Below are positions 25,383-33,642 of a stretch of 64,000 nt of DNA, piece after piece. The notes beneath the pieces are model-generated. The model was not told the origin of the DNA, did no database searches, and saw only the letters and a program-made list of their open reading frames with translations. The stretch is from Anaerococcus urinomassiliensis (GTDB taxonomy: Bacteria > Bacillota > Clostridia > Tissierellales > Peptoniphilaceae): contig NZ_LT635782.1 of NCBI RefSeq assembly GCF_900128425.1, positions 124,464 to 188,463 on the forward strand, given 5' to 3'. The first letter of the stretch is position 1. Each line of letters begins with the position of its first letter. Position numbers and translations under genes: made by a program.

Positions 25383-26396
25383 TTATAGTAAGTATATGCC
25401 TCTGTTTTCTAGAGCCTTTCTGTGCTGGTCTGGCCAGTAGGATACTTGGACTTCTCCTATGTGTGCCTTTTGTAAGAAGAACATACATAGTCTAGATTGG
25501 CCTATACCTCCACCTATGGTAAGAGGTAGCTTTCCTTCTATTAGCATCCTGTGGTATTCGTATTTTAGTCTTTCTAGGTTATTTGAAAGCTTAAGTTGTT
25601 CGTTTAACCTGTGTGGATCTACTCTTATACCCATTGATGATAGCTCTATCTGGTTATCAAGGACTGGGTTATATACTATTATGTCACCATTTAGTAGCCA
25701 ATCGTCGTAGTCTGGGGCGCGGTTGTCGTGCTTTTGGCCGTTTGATAGCTTGCCACCTATTTGCATTAAAAATATTGCCCCATATTCTTTGGCCGCAAGC
25801 CTTTCTCTTTCGGTTGCATCCTCGATTTCAGGATATTTTTGTAGTAACTCTTCTGTAGTAATGAAGGTTATTTGATCTTTTAAAAGTTTGTGCCTATCTG
25901 GAATAAGTGTAGATAAGTATTCATCTAGAGATTTTAAGGTTCTATATATTACTTCTACTATTTCTTTTAAGTATACTTCGTTTCGATCTTCCTTATTTAT
26001 TATAAGCTCCCAATCCCATTGGTCTACATAAAATGAATGGGTATTGTCTGGAACTTCGCAACGCCTAATGGCGTTCATATCTGTATATAGGCCCTCGTGA
26101 ACTTTGAAGTCATATTTTTTAAGGGCGTATCTTTTCCATTTGGCTAAGGAGTGAACTATCTCAAGTTCTTCCTTGCCAGCGTTTGGCACATCAAAGATTA
26201 CTGGTCCTTCGTGGCCGTTTAGGTTGTCATTTAGGCCAGATTCTGTGGATACAAAAAGTGGCGCACTGACTCTTTTTAGGTTCAAATTGTTTGCTAAGTT
26301 TATTTGAAAATAGTCTTTTATTTCTTTTATCAATAGTTGGGTGGTATATAAGTCTTTATTTGACTTATATCCTTGTGGAAAAATTACTTGTGTCAT
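25383..26396 (-). CDS. asnA: Aspartate--ammonia ligase (asparagine synthetase A)
   Basis: Makes asparagine from aspartate, ammonia and ATP. The 337-aa protein is a class II tRNA-synthetase-like fold, with the family motifs RVSAPLFVSTESGLNDNLNG, DMNAIRRCE, HSFYVDQWDWE, SSMGIRVDPH and the C-terminal LPLTIGGGIGQSRLCMF. Length is normal. A TTGACA/TATAAT promoter lies 35 bases upstream. In some Firmicutes asnA follows an Asn T-box; the leader here is too short for one. Confidence 0.96.
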   Translation of the reverse strand: MTQVIFPQGYKSNKDLYTTQLLIKEIKDYFQINLANNLNLKRVSAPLFVSTESGLNDNLNGHEGPVIFDVPNAGKEELEIVHSLAKWKRYALKKYDFKVHEGLYTDMNAIRRCEVPDNTHSFYVDQWDWELIINKEDRNEVYLKEIVEVIYRTLKSLDEYLSTLIPDRHKLLKDQITFITTEELLQKYPEIEDATERERLAAKEYGAIFLMQIGGKLSNGQKHDNRAPDYDDWLLNGDIIVYNPVLDNQIELSSMGIRVDPHRLNEQLKLSNNLERLKYEYHRMLIEGKLPLTIGGGIGQSRLCMFFLQKAHIGEVQVSYWPDQHRKALENRGIYLL

Positions 26397-26430
26397 TATT
26401 GCCTCTTATCTAATTATTCATTATTTATAA

Positions 26431-26458
26431 ATTATAATTTTATATAATCTAATGTCAA
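26431..26458 (-). promoter_or_regulatory. asnA: sigmaA promoter for asnA
   Basis: Minus strand: TTGACA (26458-26453), 16-base spacer, TATAAT (26436-26431), exact consensus hexamers. Confidence 0.85.
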
Positions 26459-26550
26459 GCTTATGAAATTAGTGTGTTAAAGACATAATATATGTGGATA
26501 AAGTACTAATATACTTTGGAATAAGCAATATTTAGCCAATAATTGATTAT

Positions 26551-26589
26551 TTTACATAAATTTTACAAAGGCTTTAACTAATCTTAATT
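26551..26589 (+). promoter_or_regulatory. pstS: PhoP box: four 6-bp direct repeats every 11 bp upstream of pstS
   Basis: TTTACA (26551), TTTACA (26562), TTTAAC (26573) and TTAATT (26584), each separated by exactly 5 bases. This fits the Firmicutes PhoP box (TTAACA-like hexamers at 11-bp spacing). A weak -10 (TACACT, 26599-26604) lies 10 bases downstream, so bound PhoP would sit over the -35 region and activate. The pstS ATG is at 26647. Confidence 0.85.
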
Positions 26590-26646
26590 ATCTTCCTGTA
26601 CACTACTTAAGAAAACAAAATTATACAAACTATAAGGAGATTTTTC

Positions 26647-27657
26647 ATGACACTTAAAAATTCAAAAATAATTGCAGCAGCTTTATCCCTAGGATTAGTA
26701 TTATCTGCATGTGGTAACAACGCAGCTGAAAATAAAAAAGAAGAACCTGCAGCTACAACAGAAGAAAATACAGAAGCTAAAAAAACTGAAGAAGAACCTA
26801 AAGAAGAAACTAAAGAAGAAACTAAAGAAGAACCTGCAGCTAAAGAAGCTACAAAAGATACTGCTAATCAAGCAGACTATGACTTCTCAGTAATCTCAAG
26901 AGAAGAAGGTTCAGGTACAAGAGGAGCTTTCATCGAACTTGTTGGTCTTGAAGAAGAAGCAGCAGATGGCACAAAAGAAGACAAAACAACAGTTGATGCT
27001 GTAGTTCAAAACTCTACAAACGGAGTAATGACATCAGTAGCTCAAGATCCAAATGCTATCGGCTATATTTCTCTTGGTTCACTAAACGATACAGTTAAAG
27101 CTGTAAAAGTAGAAGGCGTTGAAGCAACAGAAGAAAACATTGTAAATGGTTCATACAAAATTTCTAGACCATTTAACCTTGCTTACAAAGAAGATAAACT
27201 AAACGATATTTCAAAAGACTTCTTAGCTTACTGCCTATCAACAGAAGCTCAAGAAATTGTTAAAGAAGAAGGTTATGTACCTCTAAGCGATACAAAAGCT
27301 TATGAAGGAGCTGAAGGTTTAAGCGGTAGCATCACAGTTGCTGGTTCTACATCAGTTACTCCATTAATGGAAAAATTCATCGAAGCTTACAAAGAACTTA
27401 ACCCAGATGTACAAATCGACCTACAATCTACAGGATCATCTTCAGGTATTGAAGCAACAATAGACGAATCAGCAGACATCGCTATGGCTTCAAGAGAACT
27501 TAAAGATGAAGAAAAAGAACAACTTACACCAGAAGTTATCGCAACAGATGGTATAGCAGTAGTTGTTAATACTGAAAGTAAAGTTGAAGATTTAACAGTT
27601 GAACAGCTAAGACAAATCTTCTCTGGAGAAATTACAAATACTGGAGATTTAAAATAA
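26647..27657 (+). CDS. pstS: Phosphate ABC transporter substrate-binding lipoprotein PstS, circularly permuted
   Basis: 336-aa lipoprotein (lipobox LSAC, Cys22; acidic repeat linker to residue 75). The two PstS halves are in reverse order. The segment that is normally C-terminal comes first (SREEGSGTRGAF at residues 84-95, to EEGYVPL near 213). The normal N-terminal half follows (GSITVAGSTSVTPLM from 227, MASRELKDEE, DGIAVVVN, QLRQIFSGEITN to the end). Phosphate-binding motifs (AGSTS, the STGSSSG loop, GSGTR) are all present, so it is probably functional. It heads the pst-pho run behind a PhoP box and ends 3 bases before pstC. Confidence 0.93.
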   Translation: MTLKNSKIIAAALSLGLVLSACGNNAAENKKEEPAATTEENTEAKKTEEEPKEETKEETKEEPAAKEATKDTANQADYDFSVISREEGSGTRGAFIELVGLEEEAADGTKEDKTTVDAVVQNSTNGVMTSVAQDPNAIGYISLGSLNDTVKAVKVEGVEATEENIVNGSYKISRPFNLAYKEDKLNDISKDFLAYCLSTEAQEIVKEEGYVPLSDTKAYEGAEGLSGSITVAGSTSVTPLMEKFIEAYKELNPDVQIDLQSTGSSSGIEATIDESADIAMASRELKDEEKEQLTPEVIATDGIAVVVNTESKVEDLTVEQLRQIFSGEITNTGDLK

Positions 27658-27660
27658 TAA

Positions 27661-28521
27661 ATGAAAAATTTTAAGGAAAGATTTGGAGAAATCATATTCC
27701 TTATATCAGCAGCAATGTCCGTAATACTTATTTTATTGATTATATTCTTTATCTTTAGATCAGGAATAAAATTCGTAAGTAAATACGGACTTGTTCCATT
27801 TATAACGGGTTCTAAATGGGCCCCAACAGCAAAGCCTGCTAGCTTTGGAATATTTCCTATGATAGTAGGCTCTATTATAGTAACGCTAGTGTCAACGCTT
27901 ATAGCCCTACCTTTTGGCCTAGCTGTTTCTATATATATGGCATATTATGCTGATAAAAGTTATGGATTTCTAAAATCACTAATCAATTTAATGGCAGCTA
28001 TCCCATCGGTAGTATATGGTTTCTTTGCTATGGTTGTGCTTGCACCACTCATAGGAAAGATATTCCGTGCACCACAGTACAATATGCTAACAGCATCCAT
28101 ACTACTTAGTATTATGATTTTGCCTACAATGGTAAATATATCAGAGAACTCTCTGCGTCAAGTACCAAAATCTTTTTATACAGGTTCCCTTGCACTCGGA
28201 GCAACAAAAGAAGAAACTATTCACCAGGTTATGATACCATACGCAAAAAGTGGTATTTTCTCTTCGATAATTCTTGCCATAGGACGTGCTATAGGTGAAA
28301 CAATGGCTGTATATCTAGTAATAGGTAACCAACCGAGAATGCCAGACTCCATTTTAAAGGGAGCTAGAACCCTTACAACAAACATAGTTTTGGAAATGGG
28401 TTACGCATCAGGAATGCACAGAGAATCACTAATTGCCACAGGCATGGTGCTATTCTTCTTCATATTAATAATAAATATCTTATTTAATATCATCAGAGAT
28501 AAGAACGAAAGTAAGCTATAA
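27661..28521 (+). CDS. pstC: Phosphate ABC transporter permease PstC
   Basis: 286-aa inner-membrane permease with six membrane segments. It has the PstC-type motifs SKWAPTAKPASFGIFPMIVGS near residue 57, AAIPSVVYGFFAM, and the ATPase-coupling loop SLALGATKEETIHQVMIP, followed by GRAIGETMAVYLVIGN. It pairs with PstA as the channel for phosphate. It begins 3 bases after the pstS stop, with a distant GGAG as the only SD, so it is probably coupled to pstS translation. Confidence 0.95.
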   Translation: MKNFKERFGEIIFLISAAMSVILILLIIFFIFRSGIKFVSKYGLVPFITGSKWAPTAKPASFGIFPMIVGSIIVTLVSTLIALPFGLAVSIYMAYYADKSYGFLKSLINLMAAIPSVVYGFFAMVVLAPLIGKIFRAPQYNMLTASILLSIMILPTMVNISENSLRQVPKSFYTGSLALGATKEETIHQVMIPYAKSGIFSSIILAIGRAIGETMAVYLVIGNQPRMPDSILKGARTLTTNIVLEMGYASGMHRESLIATGMVLFFFILIINILFNIIRDKNESKL

Positions 28522-28543
28522 TTATGAAACTAAGGAGTAAAAT

Positions 28544-29356
28544 ATGACAAAACCATATAAAATTTTTGTAATGTTATTTACTTTTTTGGCGTATGCTTTT
28601 AGTGGAATAATCATAGCTTATATTTTAATCCAAGGTATTCCAAATATATCACCTGGATTATTTGAATGGCAATACACATCAAAAAATGTTTCCATTATGC
28701 CAGCATTAGTAACGACATTATTTACAATAATTTTAACATTATTAATAACACTACCAATGGGTATATTTACAGCAGTATACCTATCAAACTATGCAAAAAA
28801 CAAGCATTTTATAAAAGCAGTAAGATTTTCGACAGAAATCTTATCATCAATCCCATCAATTGTTTATGGTCTTTTCGGTTACTTATTCTTTGTAAGTGGA
28901 GTAAACATGGGACTTGGTATGGGATATTCATTGATTGCAGGTTGCTTAACAATTGCAATTATGATCTTACCTACGATTATTAGAACTACAGAAGAAGCGA
29001 TAAATACAGTAAACCCACTACAAGCTCACGCATCCCTTGCCCTAGGAGCTACAAAAATCCAAACAATATTTAAAGTAGTTATACCAGAGGCTATGGATGG
29101 TATCTTGGGGGGTATATTTCTTGCAACAGGTAGGATTGTAGGTGAATCAGCAGCACTGATTTACACGATGGGAACCCAACCTTCTGTACCAACCAGCCTC
29201 AAAAACTCAGGTAGAACCCTAGCTATACACATGTATATGCTTTCTTCAGAAGGTTTCCACGTTAAGGAAGCTTACGCAACAGCAGTATTACTGCTAATTT
29301 TCGTAATTGTAATCAACTGGATATCAGGTAGAATTACAAAAGAATTAGTTAAATAA
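28544..29356 (+). CDS. pstA: Phosphate ABC transporter permease PstA
   Basis: 270-aa permease with six membrane segments. PstA features: GLFEWQYTSKNVSIMPALVTTL near residue 37, EILSSIPSIVYGLFGYLFF, the coupling loop ASLALGATKIQTIFKVVIPEA, and GRIVGESAALIYTMG. It has an SD (AAGGAG) in the 22-base gap after pstC. It completes the membrane channel together with PstC. Confidence 0.95.
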   Translation: MTKPYKIFVMLFTFLAYAFSGIIIAYILIQGIPNISPGLFEWQYTSKNVSIMPALVTTLFTIILTLLITLPMGIFTAVYLSNYAKNKHFIKAVRFSTEILSSIPSIVYGLFGYLFFVSGVNMGLGMGYSLIAGCLTIAIMILPTIIRTTEEAINTVNPLQAHASLALGATKIQTIFKVVIPEAMDGILGGIFLATGRIVGESAALIYTMGTQPSVPTSLKNSGRTLAIHMYMLSSEGFHVKEAYATAVLLLIFVIVINWISGRITKELVK

Positions 29357-29368
29357 TAGGAGAATTAA

Positions 29369-30328
29369 ATGGATAAACAAACATTCGAATCTTCTTCTAA
29401 ATCAAATATCAAAGAACAAGGCCAAGAAGCAAACAATAGTAAAGATAAATCAGAAGATGTTGAACAAGGAACAAACTCTTCTGAAAGCAATGAAGGCTAT
29501 GGACTAGGATATGATGATAGAGATGATTCTAAACCAGTGCATACACTAGATCGTAAAAATAAGTATTCTGATTTAGAAACTGCTATTTTAGTAAAAGATC
29601 TAGACTTATATTATGGAGATTTCCAAGCCCTAAAGGGTGTCAATATGGATATCAAAAAAGGTCAAGTTACAGCATTTATAGGACCATCAGGATGTGGTAA
29701 ATCAACAACCTTAAAATGCTTCAACAGAATGAATGACCTAGTTGATTCTTGTAAAATAGAAGGTCTTATAAAAATTAATAACCAAGATATATATCAATCA
29801 GATATCAATGTGGTAGAATTACGTCGTAAGGTAGGAATGGTATTCCAAAGTCCAAACCCATTTTCAAAATCAGTTTACGACAATCTAACCTATGGACCAA
29901 AAATTGGGGGCATAAAAGATAAGGATACCCTTGATGAAATAGTAGAAACTTCGCTAAAACAAGCTTCTATTTGGGATGAAGTAAAAGATAAGCTAGACCA
30001 AAATGCTCTTTCTTTTTCTGGTGGTCAGCAACAAAGAATCTGTATAGCAAGAACCCTTTCTGTAAAACCAGAAATCATCCTAATGGACGAACCGACAAGT
30101 GCACTTGACCCAATTTCTACAGCGGCAATTGAAGATTTGATGGAAGTTTAAAAAGAGAAGTATACAATAGTAATAGTAACACACAACATGCAGCAAGCTG
30201 CTCGTATCTCAGATCAAACAGCATTCTTCCTAACAGGAGAAGTTATAGAAATGGATGAAACAAAAACTATCTTCGAAGATCCAAGAGATAAGAGAACAGA
30301 GGATTACATCACAGGAAGGTTTGGTTAA
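29369..30328 (+). pseudogene. pstB: Phosphate ABC transporter ATPase PstB, interrupted by an in-frame stop
   Basis: The frame encodes a PstB ATPase of 319 codons, but codon 261 is TAA (30149-30151). Before the stop: Walker [11 protein letters not shown]-loop, signature [10 protein letters not shown] and Walker [14 protein letters not shown] are intact. After it, in the same frame: [20 protein letters not shown] (H-loop) to the normal end [11 protein letters not shown] single T-to-A change (TTA Leu to TAA) explains it. The 260-aa product would lack the switch His, so it should be impaired unless the stop is read through or is a sequence error. The protein also has an unusual acidic N-terminal extension of about 65 residues. 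Confidence 0.9.
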
Positions 30329-30333
30329 TCAGT

Positions 30334-30951
30334 ATGAGAACTAGATATAGACAAGATCTAGATTCTGTTAGATTAATGGCAAATGAGCTAATGGAGCTGG
30401 TTATCCTTTGCTACGATAAAATTGATTTATACTTAGAAAACCAAAATAAAAAAAATCTTGAAGAAGTCGTTGAATTAAACGATGATATCAGAAGAAATGC
30501 AGCTGATATAGAAAGATTTTGCTTTGAGCTACTGGCTTTGCAACAGCCAGTAGCCAGAGACCTTAGATTTTTGCAAATGAGTATAAAACTTGCAAGTACC
30601 TATAAAAGGATTTCCAGCCACCTAGCCCAAGCCGCTATGATTTTATTAGAATATAGCCTAACAGATGAAGAAAATGATTTTGTAAAAAGATTTATTGTAA
30701 ATGAAAGACAAATGGCTAAAAATAGTATCGAAAGTTTTGTAAACAACGACAATGACCTTGGCTTAAAAACTATTGAAGATGATGAGGTAAACAACGCCTT
30801 ATTTGAAGAGGCAATTTCTTATATAGCTGATCAAAACAAGAAAAATGCAATTGGACCTATGGAATTATCCGAAAAAGTGTTATTATATAAGTACTTTGAA
30901 CGACTTGGAGATAGATTAGCAAGAGTAGGCGATCTAGCAACGAGGTTGTAG
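30334..30951 (+). CDS. phoU: Phosphate transport regulator PhoU
   Basis: 205-aa all-helical protein with two PhoU repeats (about residues 10-95 and 110-200). Typical E/D-rich metal-binding segments include LEEVVELNDDIRRNAADIERF, and LQQPVARDLRFLQMSIKLAS is the conserved core. PhoU links PstB to the PhoR kinase and lowers phosphate uptake when phosphate is high. It begins 5 bases after the ancestral pstB stop with no strong SD, so it may have relied on coupling to pstB translation; the premature stop in pstB could reduce its expression. Confidence 0.93.
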   Translation: MRTRYRQDLDSVRLMANELMELVILCYDKIDLYLENQNKKNLEEVVELNDDIRRNAADIERFCFELLALQQPVARDLRFLQMSIKLASTYKRISSHLAQAAMILLEYSLTDEENDFVKRFIVNERQMAKNSIESFVNNDNDLGLKTIEDDEVNNALFEEAISYIADQNKKNAIGPMELSEKVLLYKYFERLGDRLARVGDLATRL

Positions 30952-30952
30952 G

Positions 30953-31612
30953 ATGATTTATGTAGTTGAAGATGACAAGTCTATAAGAAATCTCGTTGAT
31001 TATGCTCTATCAGAAAAAGGCTATCAAATAAAGACTTTTGAAGACGGTTTAGATATTGTAGAGCTAATTAAAAAAGAAGGTGGAGAGCTTTTAATCCTAG
31101 ACATCATGCTACCAGGCAAAGATGGTATAGAAATTCTTGAAGAAATCCGAGAATTCTCTGATATACCTATAATCCTTCTTACAGCAAGAACGGATGAATT
31201 CGACAAGGTATTGGGTCTTGAGTCGGGAGCCGATGATTATATTACAAAACCTTTTTCCATCCTTGAGCTCATTTCAAGGGTCAAGGCAATTTTGAGAAGA
31301 TCTAGCAAAAAAGATAATGATCATGTAAACTACGATAATATTACAGTCAACACTAGAAAAAGAACTGTAAAAGTTGATGGCAAACCTATAGATTTGACCT
31401 TCAAAGAGTTTGAAATGCTATTATTATTTATGAATAATATGGGCAATGTCATTACTCGTGAAGACTTCTTATTAAAGATTTGGGGTTACGATTATGAGGG
31501 GGAAACTCGTACAGTGGATGTACATATAGCTTCTCTTAGAAACAAGCTCCTAGAAGGGGGTAAGCATATAAAAACAGTTCGAAATCTAGGATACAAATTT
31601 GGAGACATATGA
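30953..31612 (+). CDS. phoP: OmpR-family response regulator PhoP
   Basis: 219 aa: receiver domain with phospho-acceptor Asp in LLILDIMLPGKDG (near residue 49), the Thr in LLTARTDEF and the Lys in YITKPFS; then a winged-helix DNA-binding domain (DLTFKEFEMLL, WGYDYEGETRTVDVHIASLR). Its position after phoU and before a sensor kinase, plus the PhoP box before pstS, identify it as the phosphate regulator. It starts 1 base after the phoU stop and overlaps phoR by 4 bases. Confidence 0.93.
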   Translation: MIYVVEDDKSIRNLVDYALSEKGYQIKTFEDGLDIVELIKKEGGELLILDIMLPGKDGIEILEEIREFSDIPIILLTARTDEFDKVLGLESGADDYITKPFSILELISRVKAILRRSSKKDNDHVNYDNITVNTRKRTVKVDGKPIDLTFKEFEMLLLFMNNMGNVITREDFLLKIWGYDYEGETRTVDVHIASLRNKLLEGGKHIKTVRNLGYKFGDI

Positions 31613-33258
31613 AAAATCTTGCATTAAAAAAGTTGAAAAGTCTAGCCTTAGTCCTTATACTGGCTAGCTTTTTAATCAGCAATTTTTTTTCCATAAAAAA
31701 CAAGAAGGATGCTCAAAGTAATTTTTACGAAAATGCTTTGAGCTTTCTTTTACTTAAGGAAAATGAAGCTGACTTTTTAGATACATTAGAACAATTTAAT
31801 AATACACACCCTCAGACATCTGTAGTGTTTGTAGATAGCAATAATGAAATTTACTACAATCCTAGCAAATTAAATGCTGGTAGGATTAAATCCAAGGCCA
31901 AACTTGCTAAGACTCCCACAAAGACCATAAAGGTTTATGATGGACTCTTGGGCTATAGGTTAAGTTTTGTGTCAAATACTGATAAGCTTCTTGCCTTAAG
32001 TACCAGAAATAATATTAGTTATTATTTGTCATTTCCCTTACTTGTTGGTCACTTATTTTTAGGTCTAATAACTTATTTATATATTAATAAAAAAGAGGCT
32101 AAGAACATTGATTCTTATACATCTAGACTTAAGATAAAATATGTAGACCATCTATTAAAAAGTAAGGATTATGAAGAGTTTTCTAATATATTACTTGCTT
32201 ATAATGATAGAATTGATAGACTAGAAGATGAGAACTACATTCTTTCATCAAAGCTTAAGGAGTTTACATCTATTACTTCAAATATGAAGGAAGGTTTTAT
32301 ATTATTTGATGGCTTGGGCAATGTCGAGCTAATTAACGATTCTGCAAAAACCTACCTAGGGGTAGATAATACTGTAAGGATTACAAATCTAATAGACGAC
32401 AGGGAGTATAGTCTGGCTCTTAGGGAAGCTTCAATATTAAAACGCAGTAAAGATGTGGATATAAACTTAAATGGCTACAATTTGCGTATATTTATAGACC
32501 CACTTTCAACTTATTCCAAAAAAGCCTTCGCAATGATAATAATAGACAATACTGAGGAAAAAAGAGCTGAACAGATGAGAAGGGAATTTTCAGCTAATGT
32601 AACTCATGAGCTAAAAAGCCCTCTAACGTCTATAAATGGCTATGCAGAGTTAATTGCGACTGGTATAGCAAAAGAAAATGACATCAAAAAATTTAGTCAA
32701 ATTATCTACAAAGAAGGCAACAGACTACTTGAAATAATTGATGATATTCTTAAGATTTCAAGGCTTGATGAGCAAAACTTTGAGAGATCTTTTGAGGAAG
32801 TTGATATTTATGATGTTGTATCGGAAACAGTAGAAAAATATGACCGTATAGCTTGTGGTAAAGATTTGACTGTGACAAATAAGGTCAAACCATATAAAAT
32901 TTATACTTCTAAATCTTTGTTTTATGATTTAGTTTCAAATCTTTTTGATAATGCCATAAAGTACAATAAGGTATCTGGTAGTATCACAGTGGATTACGAC
33001 CTAGGAGATAATTCTTATTTTCTGATAATTAAGGATACTGGTATAGGCATGAGCCAAGCTGATCAAAAGAGAGTTTTTGAGAGGTTTTATGTGGTGGATA
33101 AGTCTAGGAAAAGAAATCAAAAATCAACCGGACTTGGCTTATCTATAGTAAAACATATTTGTTCATATTTATCTTATGACATCAAAGTGGAATCCAAGAT
33201 TAACGAAGGAAGTAAGTTTATTATAGAGATACCCCTAGAACTTGATAGGGAAATATAG
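31609..33258 (+). CDS. phoR: Membrane sensor histidine kinase PhoR
   Basis: 549 aa: two membrane segments (about residues 9-27 and 138-162) bracket an extracytoplasmic region. A PAS-like domain follows (from about 215), then HisKA with phospho-His in NVTHELKSPLTSINGYAEL (near residue 335), and HATPase_c with N-box NLFDNAIKYN, GIGMSQADQ and GLGLSIVK. It should control PhoP in response to phosphate through the Pst/PhoU complex. Last gene of the run. Confidence 0.92.
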   Translation: MKNLALKKLKSLALVLILASFLISNFFSIKNKKDAQSNFYENALSFLLLKENEADFLDTLEQFNNTHPQTSVVFVDSNNEIYYNPSKLNAGRIKSKAKLAKTPTKTIKVYDGLLGYRLSFVSNTDKLLALSTRNNISYYLSFPLLVGHLFLGLITYLYINKKEAKNIDSYTSRLKIKYVDHLLKSKDYEEFSNILLAYNDRIDRLEDENYILSSKLKEFTSITSNMKEGFILFDGLGNVELINDSAKTYLGVDNTVRITNLIDDREYSLALREASILKRSKDVDINLNGYNLRIFIDPLSTYSKKAFAMIIIDNTEEKRAEQMRREFSANVTHELKSPLTSINGYAELIATGIAKENDIKKFSQIIYKEGNRLLEIIDDILKISRLDEQNFERSFEEVDIYDVVSETVEKYDRIACGKDLTVTNKVKPYKIYTSKSLFYDLVSNLFDNAIKYNKVSGSITVDYDLGDNSYFLIIKDTGIGMSQADQKRVFERFYVVDKSRKRNQKSTGLGLSIVKHICSYLSYDIKVESKINEGSKFIIEIPLELDREI

Positions 33259-33300
33259 CTTATAGACGATGATAAATTTTTATCATTGCCTGTAAGCTAT
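33255..33300 (+). terminator. Hairpin after phoR, possible weak terminator
   Basis: ATAGCTTA (33255-33262) pairs with TAAGCTAT (33293-33300), with an inner GATGATAAA/TTTATCATT pairing. There is only a short T-rich tail, and the right arm overlaps the promoter of the next gene, so it may instead be a regulatory hairpin. Confidence 0.4.
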
Positions 33301-33314
33301 TTATCTGTTACAAT
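33286..33314 (+). promoter_or_regulatory. sigmaA promoter for the hydrogenase pair
   Basis: TTGCCT (33286-33291), 17-base spacer, TACAAT (33309-33314), 31 bases before the start of the 98-aa gene. Confidence 0.6.
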
Positions 33315-33345
33315 TTATATAGAGATTGAGAGATAGGAGACAAAT

Positions 33346-33642
33346 ATGAAAGTTACAATTTGTTCATGTGCAAGGTGCACAGCTGCCGGAAACGAGTTCC
33401 TATATGATTATGCAAATCTAATCAAAAAAGACTTAGAAGTTGCCTATGATATAGAAAACTTAGGTCCATTACCAGAACTTGAAGTAGTTTACGAAAATAT
33501 TATGAATGAAGCTGATAAACCAGAAAAATCAGCACCATTTGCAAAGATTGATGACAAATATTTCAAAAATGCTAAGCCTGAAGTATTGATGGAATACATT
33601 TTTGATCAGTTCCATCCAAGAAAACGTGGAGATAATAGATGA
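33346..33642 (+). CDS. Small Cys-containing protein paired with the [FeFe] hydrogenase
   Basis: 98 aa beginning MKVTICSCARCTAAGNEFLY, with three Cys near the N-terminus (residues 7, 9 and 12) and none later. The start and spacing recall thioredoxin-like [2Fe-2S] or hydrogenase-partner proteins, but four cluster ligands are not present, so I make no firm cofactor claim. SD GGAGA. It overlaps the hydrogenase gene by 4 bases (ATGA), so the two are coupled and the product is probably an accessory or electron-transfer partner. Confidence 0.65.
   Translation: MKVTICSCARCTAAGNEFLYDYANLIKKDLEVAYDIENLGPLPELEVVYENIMNEADKPEKSAPFAKIDDKYFKNAKPEVLMEYIFDQFHPRKRGDNR

Noticed and set aside
26397..26460. T-box leader upstream of asnA
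   Set aside because: The consensus promoter is 35 bases from the ATG, far too short for a T-box, and no terminator/antiterminator is present.
30149..30328. Frameshift explanation for the interrupted pstB
   Set aside because: The sequence after the stop continues in the same frame, so a base substitution is sufficient and no insertion or deletion is needed.
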